From positions 52,684 to 116,683 of the forward strand of contig SWBL01000145.1 in assembly GCA_024195585.1 (NCBI GenBank): a DNA stretch of 64,000 nucleotides, written 5' to 3'. This DNA comes from Aureobasidium sp. EXF-3400 (Eukaryota; Ascomycota; Dothideomycetes; Dothideales; Saccotheciaceae). Each line of letters starts with the position of its first letter. Within the stretch, counting starts at the first letter, position 1. Both the position numbers and the translations under genes were made by a program. The notes beneath the pieces were generated by a model. That model was not told the DNA's origin and did not search any database. It worked only from the letters and a program-made list of their open reading frames with translations. Of the stretch, positions 19,783 to 31,080 are shown piece by piece.

Positions 19783-20760
19783 ATGGACGTCCGCGATGCA
19801 CACCATGTCCTTCCCGCCGACTCGCTGGCTAAACATATAGAGCCTTCTCAAGCCCAAACACAAGCCATTGCCGCTCTCAAAGATGTCGTCTTTGGTTCCT
19901 TCGCCGGCATGGCTGGCAAATGCATCGAATACCCCTTCGACACTGTCAAGGTTCGCCTACAGTCTCAGCCCGACAACATGCCCCTCCGCTACACCGGGCC
20001 CGTCGATTGTTTCCGCCAGTCCTTCCGCCGTGACGGTCTAGCCGGTCTCTACCGTGGCATCAGCGCTCCTCTGTTTGGAGCCGCAGTCGAGACTAGCAGT
20101 CTGTTCTTCAGCTACCAAGTCGCCCAAGACACTCTCCAGGCCACCGTCTACAAGAACACCGACCCTCTGCCTCTACACGCTCTGATCGGGTGCGGTGCTT
20201 TCTCTGGAGCCTTCGCTTCGCTGCTCCTTACTCCCATCGAGCTCATCAAGTGCAAGATGCAGGTCCCTGTTGAGACTTCGCCAGGCGTCTTCGCTCGCCC
20301 GAAGCCCTTGACTTTGATCTCATCGGTGTACCGCCACTACGGTCTCGCCGGCTTCTGGCATGGACAAATGGGTACCCTCATCCGCGAGATGGGTGGTTCG
20401 GCTGCTTGGTTCGGCGCCTACGAGTCTGTGACTATGGCCTTCAAGAACTTGCAGAAAGAGAACAAGACAATTTCAGACACCTCTCTGCCTCTGTACCAGC
20501 AGATGATTGCCGGTGCCGCTGCTGGTATGAGCTACAACTTCCTTTTCTACCCTGCAGACACCATCAAGTCGCGCATGCAGACAGAAGTCGTTGGTCTAGG
20601 CCAGAAGCAAAAGACCTTTGGCTCAGTCGCTCGTGCTGTCTGGAGACAACATGGTCTCAAGGGCATGTATCGTGGCTGCGGTATCACCGTTGCTCGCTCT
20701 GCACCCAGCTCCGCCATCATTTTTTCTATCTACGAATATCTCAAGAAAACGTTTGCATAA
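19783..20760 (+). CDS. ORT1: Mitochondrial ornithine carrier
   Basis: Inner-membrane carrier of the SLC25 family that exports ornithine made in the matrix for cytosolic arginine synthesis (yeast Ort1/Arg11, Aspergillus amcA). Intronless, 325 residues. Three carrier repeats are visible, each with its signature: [22 protein letters not shown] and [11 protein letters not shown], plus matching [16 protein letters not shown] and GLKGMYRG elements. Ort1-type features are [10 protein letters not shown] in the first repeat, [18 protein letters not shown] in the second, and [19 protein letters not shown] at the end. The N-terminal 30 residues are variable, as usual. Subfamily call is by resemblance to yeast Ort1. 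Confidence 0.88.
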   Translation: MDVRDAHHVLPADSLAKHIEPSQAQTQAIAALKDVVFGSFAGMAGKCIEYPFDTVKVRLQSQPDNMPLRYTGPVDCFRQSFRRDGLAGLYRGISAPLFGAAVETSSLFFSYQVAQDTLQATVYKNTDPLPLHALIGCGAFSGAFASLLLTPIELIKCKMQVPVETSPGVFARPKPLTLISSVYRHYGLAGFWHGQMGTLIREMGGSAAWFGAYESVTMAFKNLQKENKTISDTSLPLYQQMIAGAAAGMSYNFLFYPADTIKSRMQTEVVGLGQKQKTFGSVARAVWRQHGLKGMYRGCGITVARSAPSSAIIFSIYEYLKKTFA

Positions 20761-22308
20761 TCATTCCCTGCTTTACGGTTCAGCGTAATGGTGTTTTTTT
20801 CTGTTTCACATAGCGGGAGTCAGTAATGATGGAGTTTGTTTTCGGGGTAGATATAAAGTATAGATCGAGTTCTTCCCTATCCTCGGGTTCCTGCCTCGCA
20901 ACCATTTACATGCACCTACACGCACCTTTGAATGCATTTCTCCTGTGACAGAGGAGGGTCTGCAACTCAACAGAAAGACGCTCTGTCCACTCCAAGCCCC
21001 GCCGCTAACCGCTCGGCGACATGCTCCACCACCAATATGAACCTGCAGCACCAATTTTTTCTTCTGCAGCCCGCATAGAGAAGAGGCGGTCAAGCTGACA
21101 GCCATCATCACAACATTACCTCTGCCAAACACTATGATAAGGGACTTGTAGTCTGAAAGCCGCGAGAATACAGCGAGTGCGAGAATCAACACGCGAATAT
21201 CCCGCGATCACCTCGATGGCTTTCACGCACCGACCCCAGGCACAGACGTATCGGGGCTCAAGATTGATCCGATCTGATTGATAAGAGCGGGACGACAGAG
21301 AAAAAATTTGCATCTGATAAAATTAGCCCTATGCGGTGTGTGCTGTTCATCTTCCTCCAAATCGGTTTTTGTTGGCGACGAGGATGATCATGATGCTTGA
21401 GGTGTAAATGACTGATGGTTCTCTTTGTAGATAGATCAATTTGGCATGAGCAAATGGGATTAATGAACTCGTCGTTGTTCTATGTGATTCCCATCTCTGG
21501 CTTTGATAAACAAATCTCGCTGCCTGGGTTTCTTCTGCTCTGGGACCATTTCCCTCCCTCCTTCTAAACTACAGCAAAAAACCAATTGCCGAAAACAGAT
21601 AAAGCATGGCAACTCGGGTGCCTTGCAAGTCCAAAACCGCCATCGCTACAACCACAAAGAAACAAAATACCGGTGCCTTACCTGATCACAAAACCAAAGA
21701 ATCCGGGTGCCTGGGGGTTGCAAGGAACATTGTAAGCCACACCCGCTGCAGACCACAACCCTGTCATCATGAAAGCGAATCACGAGCAAAAGATTCCTTC
21801 TGCCTGAGTCATCTCTGCCATCACTAAACAATTCTTCTGCCTCAGATGCAATAGTTTGCAGCATACCCGGCAAGTTTTGTATGCGTAATTGGTCGCTGCC
21901 TGCTTGCCTTTATAACGTTTATGTGGCTGGCTGTTTTGCATGCGGAGCCCTGCGGTGTCTGGTTCTGACACGGCGTCGAAGGATCCAAGAGGCTTGGTTT
22001 TTGCTTATGTTGCAAAGGTGAGTTGTTTTCGGACTTTTGCGGTGTTTTTGTGGGATTGCGTGGTTATGTTGCGGCCTTGTGAGGCTTTGAGGCTGCGACT
22101 TACAAGGTGATAAGATGGTAGGAGGGAGGGGTGTATAAGTATTGGTGTTTGTCGCTGGTGGTTTTGGTTTTGGCACACACACAGTTTATTCAGACTTGAG
22201 TATACCGACTATTCACTACACATCAATTAGCATTTCTGCAAGACTCTCTTCATTGCTAGCTGTTATACCTTTATCTGCTATATCTTCGACATCAACAACA
22301 GAGCAACA
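20761..22308. other. Intergenic, no gene recognised
   Basis: ORT1 3' region followed by the promoter of the Ser-rich gene. Short reading frames only. A TATAAG element at about 22134 lies about 175 nt before the next ATG. Confidence 0.5.
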
Positions 22309-22914
22309 ATGTTCAACAAATCATCAAAGTCCTCACCACCCACCCAACCAACCCAAGACACCATGTCCTCCACAACACCAATGACACCCAGACACGCAGC
22401 CCTAGAGTCTTCATTCCCAGCTGCCTTTTTCGGCAAAAAGAAGTCCATCACACCCACCACTACAAGTATGGAAACAACTGCAGAGTCAGATCGCAGAATG
22501 TCAGTTTCCAGTACTGCAACCACCGCAACTGCATCTTCTGTATCCAGTGAAGCGACTACAATCGATGCTGCCCCTAGCATTTCCGAAAAACATATGTTCC
22601 AGAAGCAGGAGGCGCAGGCACAACCTTTCGATCCCTTCGACTACCAATCCGCTGGTTACCTCTCTATGCCTTTGAACCATAAAGATCAACCATACCTGCA
22701 ACCTGCACCAAACTCTTCCTCTGCATCGTCATCGCGTAAGAGTTCTTCTTCTTCGTCTTCTTCGTCCAAATCGTTGTGGCAAAAGACTAAGAATCTTACA
22801 CAGAGAAGAAGTAGTGAGGATAGAGAAAAGGCGAAAAAGGAATATGAAGAGTTGGGGTTGGAGGAGAAGACGAAATTTGGGATGGGAGAGGGGGGGATGA
22901 GGATGGTTGGGTGA
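22309..22914 (+). CDS. Ser/Thr-rich hypothetical protein
   Basis: Single-exon frame of 201 residues; the ATG follows AACAGAGCAACA. Function not recognised. The N-terminal half is Ser/Thr/Pro-rich and has PRHAALESSFPAAFFGKKKS, a pattern seen in small fungal stress or conidial hypotheticals. A less biased centre follows (DPFDYQSAGYLSMPLN), then a poly-Ser tract (about 130-150) and a charged helical C-terminus (WQKTKNLTQRRSSEDREKA, YEELGLEEKTKFGMGEGG). No signal peptide or membrane segment. The RRSS motif could be a kinase A-type site. The long antisense frame on the minus strand is driven by the poly-Ser codons. Confidence 0.6.
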   Translation: MFNKSSKSSPPTQPTQDTMSSTTPMTPRHAALESSFPAAFFGKKKSITPTTTSMETTAESDRRMSVSSTATTATASSVSSEATTIDAAPSISEKHMFQKQEAQAQPFDPFDYQSAGYLSMPLNHKDQPYLQPAPNSSSASSSRKSSSSSSSSSKSLWQKTKNLTQRRSSEDREKAKKEYEELGLEEKTKFGMGEGGMRMVG

Positions 22915-23494
22915 ATTGAGATGGAGGAGAAGAGGGAGAGGAGGAGGAGTGTTTCTGGAGTTCTTTTTGCTTTTAATGTGGAAGAGGGAATTTGTGGTGC
23001 AGTTTTGCATCTGAGTTGTTGACAGGAATTGTGCTGAGTGCATTGAAGTAGGGAAGAGTGGAAGAATGAGGAATTTGTTACCTGGAAGAAAATTGCCGAC
23101 AATCGAGTTTTCAATCCAAAGTCTGTCGATGCCCTTGGTTCCGTTGAGTCGTGATATGCCTTTCCCAAGAGACGTGGTCTTATCAATAGCAGTTTTACCG
23201 CAAGGACTTACACAACATTGGGCAACACTTGAGCGACTGCCAGAAATTGCTGTGACAGCACACCGTTCTTCTGGGTTGTGTGGTTGGAAACTTGGATTTC
23301 TTGTACAAGGCGAGCCTGTCCGTCGCCAGATTTGTGATTGAGCACCCAGAGAACTCCATATAACGCCTCTTTCTTTGTGAAATCCCAATGCTTCTTCTGC
23401 CCTGCTCTTAGAGTCCATATGTCGATGTATATTCTTACAAGCTCTTGCCCTTGGCCTCGTCGGATATATCGCAAGGCACTCTCCAATGCATCGT
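22915..23494. other. Convergent 3' region between the Ser-rich gene and mS33
   Basis: Purine-rich at its left end (about 22915-22960). No gene recognised; frames on both strands are short or run through the mS33 introns. Confidence 0.5.
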
Positions 23495-23958
23495 TTACCT
23501 CTTCTTCTTGCCAAACTTCTTTGACTCTGCATCGCCATTAGCACCATCCTCTTTCCTCTCTCCCTCATCATCTCCCACTTACCAGCAGCCGTCCTCTTCT
23601 TCTTAGGTGCACCCTTTCCTCTCGACTTTGTAATGGCGACACTCTCAATACGGTCTTCCTCAAAGTCGTCATAGGTCTCGAATCCAGGGTATGCTTTTTG
23701 GAGATCGGCGAAACGAGCGACGCGGCGGGGGTAGTAGGCTGCCATTGAGGGACCGCGTAGACGTTGGCGCAAAACGCTGTTGCCGGTGCGGAAGGCGGAG
23801 GGGTTGTAGGTTGTGTTGAAGATTGCGCATTGGGTCTGTGAGAGAGTTGGTATTAGAGGTTGTGTGGGTTTGGGTGGGAGATGCGAGGGTGGATGGGAGC
23901 AGGAGTAGGAGAAGCGTACCTCCATTAGCCTAAGGGCTAGCGTTCTTGTGACTGCCAT
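23495..23958 (-). CDS. RSM27: Mitochondrial small ribosomal subunit protein mS33
   Basis: Component of the mitoribosomal small subunit (yeast Rsm27, mammalian MRPS33). Three exons on the minus strand: 23958..23920, 23835..23583, 23526..23495 (introns 84 and 56 nt), 107 residues. The product starts MAVTRTLALRLMETQCAIF across the first junction, as in the family, and has the conserved NTTYNPSAFRTGNSVLRQRL, then SMAAYYPRRVARFADL and a Lys-rich tail (PKKKRTAAESKKFGKKKR) completed by the small third exon. An in-frame ATG 62 codons upstream (24144) would add an Ala/Ser/Arg-rich, presequence-like extension; family length favours the start used here. Confidence 0.88.
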
Positions 23959-26344
23959 GATGGGCGAGATTGTGTATGCGACGGCAACTTTTGGTATACC
24001 AGAGATGGTCATGTTCAAGATGGATGCGCTTGCGGCGGCGCGGGAGACGGCACTTGCCGATGCCGCCAGCGACGATAAATATTTTCCCTTTCGTCGCGCT
24101 TTGGACTTTGCAACAACAGATGAACACGGTGTTGCAAACAACATATTGTCGCATCACTGCATCTTGTTGCTCAACTCCATCGCCAACATTCCAGAGACTG
24201 GTCTTCTTCAGACGCAAAGGAGATGCAGTCTCTCGCCAAACAGTAGGGTAAGCATTCTTTCTACCTCTCTCTTCACACCTCCACCTTCTCTCTTCTCGAA
24301 TGATTATACGCTTTACACATGCATGGCTTTCTTACGCACCTTGACCGGTGCATTCATGGTGAAACGGCACCAGATATATGACAACAACATCAAAGATATC
24401 AGTTCTCATCACATTTACTTTTTGAAGTACACTTGCTTACTTTGATGATTACAGTTTATATACACACACGCCTCTATCTGGGCAGAATCGAGACTGGAAA
24501 GAAGCAACGGAGGGTTGAAATATTGGACTCTTGTTAGACTTATTCATGAATATGATCACATTGTTGCTCTCAAAAGAAATTGTACCTCAAAAGACACGCC
24601 TCTTGGTGACCATGATTATGATATGATATGATCTTGACCTGTTCCTCTCATGCCCTCGACACACTTGTCAAGAAATCGACATTGCAGCATTCAAACACTC
24701 AAGCGTCCACCGGTCTCTGTGCTCAGCAGCCCATGCTATAAGTGCATCGACTCCGATTTACTATTTATACCATTCCATCACAACGCCCTCGCAGATTCCA
24801 CCACTACATCTTGCATACAGCACTGATAGCTCTTGACTCAGGGCCCCAGGCTAAACTATTTCCCCAGATGCAGATTGCCGAAAGGAGATGATACACATAC
24901 CCAGAGTAAGTTACTGCAAGCAAGAGAAACGCCTTTGCAGAATCCATGCAATATGCATCACAAGTGTTAAGCATCGGTACCACAAGCTCGCAAACCTGGT
25001 TGTCGGATTACCTTGCATATTCTAGAACTCCCTCTCTAGCAATACCGCAAACAGGAAGGTTGCAGTGTATCGGCAGCTTCCATCTTTTTGCATATCCAAA
25101 GTGTCCAGGCACCAGGCACCTCAGCAACAACCCTATACATTCTCCCATGTACTTGCAGCAGCCAGAACCCCAGATACAAGAATACCGTACCCATGTCACC
25201 AGCTGTGTACAAATACATACCCTCTGTATATTCCCCGAACCACTGGAGGAGCCAGAACCTACACCATTTTCGCCTTTTGCCTTCTCTCATCTAGATCTTC
25301 TAAGCGATCATGCAAGACTGTTTTTCCTCCACACACACCATAAACCTCCTTCTCCACGGGGTAAAAAGTGATTAAACATCATCCGCAAAAAAACCAGTAA
25401 AGTTGCAATCACCCATGTGTTGCGACGTTATAAACACTCTGAACGAGCGGTGTCCCGGCACCGAGGGAGTGTTATGCGTTATATCGCGTTGCGTAATGCG
25501 AAGGGGCGGTGCCGCGTTGCCACCGATAGAAGAGAAAGTCCGGTATAGGAGGGAATCCGGTATAGGAGATCTCAACCTCTATCTGCAGTTTCGCGTCGCT
25601 GCTTCGCTGCTCGTGCAGATCTGAGGTGTGGCTAAAGAATACCCCGAAGTCCGTACCTAGCAACCAGGTCTGCTGACGTGCAAAAAACACACACCAGAAC
25701 GGCTGATCAACCTACATTACGAAGAGCAGAGTACGGAGTCCGTAGAGAAAAACACAAATATTATAGGGCTTGTGGCTTCGTGGCTGCTTTTCGTGGCTTT
25801 TTGTCGCTCCTAATATCGATTGACGCAAAAACCGTTCGGGATGTTTTTCAGCTGAACATCCATAACGGCTTTTTCTTGCGCAAAGGAGGAGATTTGGGAT
25901 CAAACGCATGGTGACGATGCTCGGAGACTGTGGAAAGTTAATATGCGACAGACATCGATAGCACAAATCCCACAGTGAAATGGACTTGAAAAGAGATATT
26001 GTTTGTAAAAATATGTTTCTTTTGATGTAAGAAGTAAAAGGTTCGTAGATACAGAAAGAAAATTAGAAGATTGGAAAAATTAAACGCCGCTTTCATGAGA
26101 AGAATCCCCTGTCCTTTGTGTAGAAGGCTCCCTTTGCCTGGAGATGGAAACATAGGAGAGATGAATGAGAAAGGAAATAGAAGAAAATCGAGAGTCAACT
26201 CGCATGCGAGTGTCCGATGATGTGTGTCGAAAGGCTGGAGTCCAGCAGAAACCCTTCGCGCCGTGGAGATGTTGCCAGTCTATAATGCTCCCGAGATGAA
26301 GATGATGAGAAAAGGATCTTTTGGGGTCGCAAAGAAGAGTGACT
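23959..26344. other. Intergenic, about 2.4 kb, no gene recognised
   Basis: 5' region of mS33, then sequence without coding bias, then the 3' region of the next minus-strand gene (T/A-rich near 25990-26200). CCGGTATAGGAG occurs twice within 30 nt near 25540-25566. Frames at 23948-24445 and 24946-25371 are not supported by similarity or splicing. Confidence 0.5.
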
Positions 26345-27250
26345 TTAACATGTCAACTCGACGACGGCGACTGTGGATTCGTTCTTCATGGGATTGAGTT
26401 CAGGACTGGCTTTTGCTGAGTCGACTTGATGCTCAATAGGGTCTTCCATGATTGTGTCGGCTGGTGAGCGAGGAGCAGATGTAGCGGAGAAAGTAGTACC
26501 ACGGGGAGAGATGAGGTCAGAGTCGTCGATGTCGCAAACACCCTCCATGCTGTGCATACCGATGGTGGCAGGGGAAGTGAAGAGAAGAGGGGCAGGCTTG
26601 TGGGTTCTGGCAGGCGAAGAGACGGATCTGGACTTCATGGCAAGGTTGGGAGTAGGAAGCTGCTCGGCAACACTGGCTCTGCGGCTGACCTCGGCCTTCT
26701 CATCAGTGCTGAGAGGAGTAGTGGTACGGAGGAAGCTGGAAGCAGCGTTGCGGGGAACATAGCTGGGGCGACGGGAAGCAGTGGGGGAAGCAGCGGGAGA
26801 GTTCGACTCGGAGTCGGGGTTGTGGCTGCTGAACATGGAGAACTGAGAGAACTTGCGATCCATGGTAGGCATGGCGGGAACGCCAGCGTCAGTGTCGGGG
26901 TTGGCGCTTCTGAACCAGCTTCTGATGCTGTTCTTGGAAGAGCGGCGGCTGGAAATGCTGAAGGCGCGGTTCTTGGATGATGAGCTCTCAGAGACGGTGC
27001 GGGTGTCTCTGGTCATGTTGGACATAGTTGATGCCTTGCGGTTGTAGGCGGTGCTCTTCTGTTCAGTGCCGGTGGAGACCGAGGCCATTCTGGTCTTCTC
27101 GACGGGCAAGCTAGGGCTAAGCATGCCAGAGTCCTCCATGGGAACAACCTCGTTGCCCAACTTGTAGTTGCCAAACATCTTTCCCCACATGGAGGTCTTT
27201 CTGCCAACCGGAGGAAGGACAGGAGTAGGTGCAAGAACAGTGACACTCAT
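26345..27250 (-). CDS. Ser-rich hypothetical phosphoprotein-like gene
   Basis: Uninterrupted 301-residue frame, ATG in CAAAATGAGT. Function not recognised. The N-terminus (PVGRKTSMWGKMFGNYKLGNE) is the most conserved-looking part. The rest is disordered and rich in Ser, Thr, Pro and Arg, with many basic-site motifs (RKAS, RRSSKNS, RKFS, RRPS, RRAS) that would suit kinase A or related kinases, and SP motifs. A short acidic patch (DIDDSDLISPRG) lies near residue 240. No signal peptide, membrane span or known domain. Codon use is strongly GC-ending compared with the flanking non-coding DNA, which supports a real, well-expressed gene. Confidence 0.7.
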   Translation of the reverse strand: MSVTVLAPTPVLPPVGRKTSMWGKMFGNYKLGNEVVPMEDSGMLSPSLPVEKTRMASVSTGTEQKSTAYNRKASTMSNMTRDTRTVSESSSSKNRAFSISSRRSSKNSIRSWFRSANPDTDAGVPAMPTMDRKFSQFSMFSSHNPDSESNSPAASPTASRRPSYVPRNAASSFLRTTTPLSTDEKAEVSRRASVAEQLPTPNLAMKSRSVSSPARTHKPAPLLFTSPATIGMHSMEGVCDIDDSDLISPRGTTFSATSAPRSPADTIMEDPIEHQVDSAKASPELNPMKNESTVAVVELTC

Positions 27251-30200
27251 TTTGATTGTGTTGTGAGAGATATTACTCGAGATTAGATATTAGTGGTCGT
27301 TGTAAAGATGAGACCTGTTGTCGGAATGCTAGATCGTTGTCGTTGGAATGTAAGTCGTAAGAAAGAGTCGACGATTGAATGTGAAGACGATGGAAGCAAG
27401 CGCTGTTGAACGAGATGTTGACCTGGGATGTGTGCCCTTACTTATATCAAAGCACAACGTGCAAGAAAACGCCCGTATCATCTGCCTTTGCCGGTTTCCT
27501 GGACGTTGAGATCCAGCAAGCCCGCGCAGAGCATCTCGAAGCACAGGCCGAAGTGTGTGGTGTGGAACATGTCTATCAGACATGTATCGTTGTACTATTA
27601 GCAAATCCCACAAACGGTCAAAAACCGATTGGACATCGCCCAGCTTCTCCTGGTCGACGCGGTCCAGGGTGCCTAGAACCAAAACATGCTCTGGTCAAAG
27701 TCCGTTTCCGGAAGTATACACGAAGAGATCCGCGACGTCCATCACGCATACAGATGGCAGACCTATTCCTGGCATTCTGTTCGTCGTAAAGGATCCCAAA
27801 TGTGTCGAGTCAAACTCATACGGCTCTGTCTGGCTACACAGCAGGGAGTCAGTGACGACGTGGCCCAGTCCTCTCCATAGACATTTTGAACCGTCAACGG
27901 CCAACTATCGAGGGAACAAATGAAAGCCGTTGCAAATCCCAAATCCCCGAGCAAGGGCGATGAGGGTGTAAGGGAAACCGTTGCAGGCGAGCTTTCCAGG
28001 AAAGAGCAGGGTTGCGGCGGCCAGTCGTTTTGGCCACGCCGCATGCATCCGATCGAAGGGTTTTGGCACGAGTTTGCAGCCGTTTCCCCATTTTCGACCA
28101 CCCCCTTGGCTCCTTCCCCAGACATTTGCTTCAACTGCCGTCCCATTTGCTGTTGCAAGAGATATCGGGATACAGGAGAAGGCGTTGTAGTACACCCTCA
28201 AGCTCAGCCCGCCTCTTTTCGTGTACACCGGGATCGTTGTACAAAGCTGATATGCGCTCTAGGCGAAAGGTACATACTCAAGCGGAGACCCCGACACTCT
28301 GCTCACAAGCTGAACGGACATGTACCTTATCAGTCACGTGAAGTTCCAGGCCTCGCCAACATTGTCCGTTTAGCCAATCAGTATGTAGAGGTCCACAGTA
28401 CACGAGTACATGTTCCACTCATCCATCCCATGACTGGTTTACACTGCTGTTGTTGCCCTACGGCATTTGAGTCTATGATCAGTCTCGGCAGACTACATGA
28501 GTTTGAACGTCCGTTCCAGCGATATTCCTCCTGATTCAGATCAACGCTTTCGCATTTTTCTCTCATTGACGGCCTCCGTTCTCTGAGGCTGATCCTTTCT
28601 GGCGCTGCCTCGAGCCGTTTGCGGTTCTGCATCTCTCCCTATACTCATATTCTTGTGGACCGTTATTGAGGATTTATCTTTTCCCTACGGTTATGGATGG
28701 GGCTCTCAGACATTCGCAATATTTCATCGTCATAAGGTCTCAAATTCTTGCCTATTCAGAGCTTCAGGGTACAGGGCTTGCGAAGAAGAGCAGCCAGTAA
28801 ACTCCACTCACAGAGAGAGCCGTTGCAACGGGTATTATCGAGTCTCTATCAGGCAACGGACGAACTCGGCCAACTTCGCCCCGACGTTTGACGAGCTGGA
28901 GGCAGGCCCGCAGACAGAAGTTTGTCCAGACAAGATCTGAGGTCCACGTGTACGGCCGCAGTGTGATACAGCGACAGGTCCGCCACCATCTAGAGCTATT
29001 TGTGTCTCTCCAATCCAGACTTGGCAGATTTTATACTCTATCCACACCACGTGAACACGAAAGATGAATGAGTCTGACAGCAAACACACTCTCAGCATTT
29101 GAGAATTGGCTGTCCCCATGTCGCACTCCTCGCGAAAGCGATAAGCGAATTCTTTTCCTTGGTCTGTGTTCTACTACCATCGATAGATAAACGGGTGTTG
29201 TGGCTGGAAGTTTCTCTACAGTAAGCATAAGGTCGAGGCAGTTCAAGCCCAAAACGGGAAGCACTCCGTCAACCACCATGAAACTCATCCTTCAACCACG
29301 ACATCGAAGTCTCGGCTGTCTTTTGGCTAGAACGATTGAATCATGTTCACGAGCAAGACATTTTCACAAGGCTGTAAGGATAGACAATCAACGTACCAAA
29401 TGGTCTAGAGTAAGTATCTCGACACTTTCGCTTGACTACAGGGACGCTACTGATTTTAAGCAGCTGCGGGCCGAATGGTAGGCGCCCGTTAGATTCCGCT
29501 TGTGGTGAAGGCTATCTGCTATAAAATATATCGTGGCTCTGAGACAACAATGTTGAGATTTCCTAAAGCGAACAATGATCTTGTTACTTCGATATCAATG
29601 TTGCTAACCTTGTTGACTCTTGACTGCATTTTCTGCCACAGATGCAAAAGTTCAACTTCCAAAACGTTGAGCTGAAGACTGTTGGTATATACTCAGCAGA
29701 ACCTGAGTCGGGTTCTGCAGTAGATGCGACAAGCCACACGATCATTGTAGACAGCCACCAAGCATAGTTTTGTAAGCAGCCAGCCACTGAGCAATTCGAA
29801 ACCATTGTCCTATAGCTGCTTTTCGTCTAAGTCTACCGATTGGGAAACTGCGCTTCTTATCTGATTCAGCCATTTATCTTGATTGTCAATCTGATGCAAG
29901 TACGAAAGCCTTTAGACTTTTGTTGCTTGGTAAAGCTACGCGTTGTTTTCTGGCATACTCAAATCAAGCTCCCAGCATGCTTTGTGATTTGACAGCGCAG
30001 ATCTCTTGGCCAACAATCGCGTTGTCGGTCCACTCCGACCAATAACTCTGTGAAGAATGCTGGGCCTGTTTCGCTCTGTTCATCCTGGACTATCCTTCAA
30101 GGTATCCACGGAGGAAGGAGAAAACGAGGAGAGGGAGTAGCGGAAGTAGCAGAAGTGTTGTCGCTGGAACTCTTGAGCAACCAGATGAAGTAGGAGCCTT

Positions 30201-30351
30201 AAACGCAGGCCGTTCTTATTGCGACGACTCGGTCTTCTTACAGCATCTCCCCTAGAACGAGTTCTGTAGGTTGCTGCGCAGGTGCACCATGCAGAGCCCG
30301 ACAGCCTCCTACGCCATCCAAGCCAAGATATTTCCAGTCCATGAGAAGCGA
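27251..30351. other. 3.1-kb stretch without an intact gene; coding-like remnants
   Basis: No complete gene found. On the minus strand from about 27905 to 27480 one frame stays open for about 140 codons except for a single TGA near 27697, with coding-like codon choice (segments EFDSTHLGSFTTNRMPG and LGTLDRVDQEKLGDV). Other frames on both strands are short or end abruptly. Decayed gene, unresolved multi-exon gene and chance all remain possible. Confidence 0.4.
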
Positions 30352-30688
30352 TCATTCTCCTATCACGTAGGTACAACCCTCGGGCCCTATCCATACTTCA
30401 TGGCGCTTGTTGGCGTCGACATCGAATCTATCACCAACGTTGCACTGCTCTTTCTTTGGGTTCGGGTCGTCGGGATAACTGAGAGTTAGGCTTCCCTTAA
30501 GAACCAGATGTGTGGTCACGCCGGCATGGGTGTGAGGCGGGTAGTGAGCGTTGCTGCCAACAAGTCAGTCCTCGTGCCAGTATCCAACGTCGGGGTGAGG
30601 CTCACGGTCCATCAGTCCAAGTGAAAACGTGGGAGAAGCCCCATCCTCTGACCTCTGATTCTGCTTCTTTTCTTGACTTTGGTGCCAT
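30352..30688 (-). CDS. Small single-domain cupin protein
   Basis: Found by joining two minus-strand exons, 30688..30606 and 30553..30352, across a 52-nt intron (GTGAGC ... CTGAC branch ... GGCAG); 94 residues. Neither exon is conspicuous alone. The product has a cupin core: GWGFSHVFTWTDGP joined across the junction to NAHYPPHTHAGVTTHLV (metal-binding His residues), LKGSLTLSYPDD, VGDRFDVDANKRHEVWIG (third conserved His) and GCTYVIGE at the end. I recall small cupins with the same VGDRxDVxxxxxHEVW pattern as conserved fungal hypotheticals; the substrate is unknown. An in-frame ATG at 30739 would add 17 residues. It is transcribed away from the PLC gene. Confidence 0.8.
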
Positions 30689-31080
30689 GATGGAACTGTC
30701 TCTTCTTGTCGATGAGCAAGTGTTGGAGAGAATGTCCATGAGTGATGCTGTCGCTGTCGACAGTGACGCTCAATGACGCAGCACTTCTCCAGCTTCTTGG
30801 CAGCCGAGACCCTGACAGGCCTTGGGCATCAGCAGCTTTGACCAGCGTTCATCTTGTTTCAAGACGAGTTGAAACAGGATTCAGGAGGAAGGAGGCACCA
30901 AGCACACCGAGCACGATATGACAGTCTGCTTCATGGCTTTCTCCGCATATTGACCTGACCTCTCGAGCCAACCTTCCACCTGGCCTTCCGGCTGTCATTC
31001 ATACCTATCTATACACCGCCCTATCACATCCCTTACAGTACCTTCACATTAACCCCTGAGTTTCGATCCCGGGCTCCGAT
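30689..31080. promoter_or_regulatory. Divergent promoter region of cupin and PLC genes
   Basis: 392 bp between two divergent start codons; the part next to the PLC start is C/T-rich. No coding sequence seen beyond a possible N-terminal extension of the cupin. Confidence 0.4.

Noticed and set aside
22729..24144. 471-codon minus-strand frame spanning mS33
   Set aside because: It reads straight through both mS33 introns and on past the gene end; only the spliced exons match the ribosomal protein.
27920..28534. 204-codon plus frame
   Set aside because: Long for chance but no recognisable domain; Cys/His/Arg-rich composition typical of an antisense frame over a possible decayed minus-strand gene.
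31055..31080. tRNA T-arm-like GTTTCGATCCCGGG before the PLC start
   Set aside because: No matching A-box or cloverleaf upstream.
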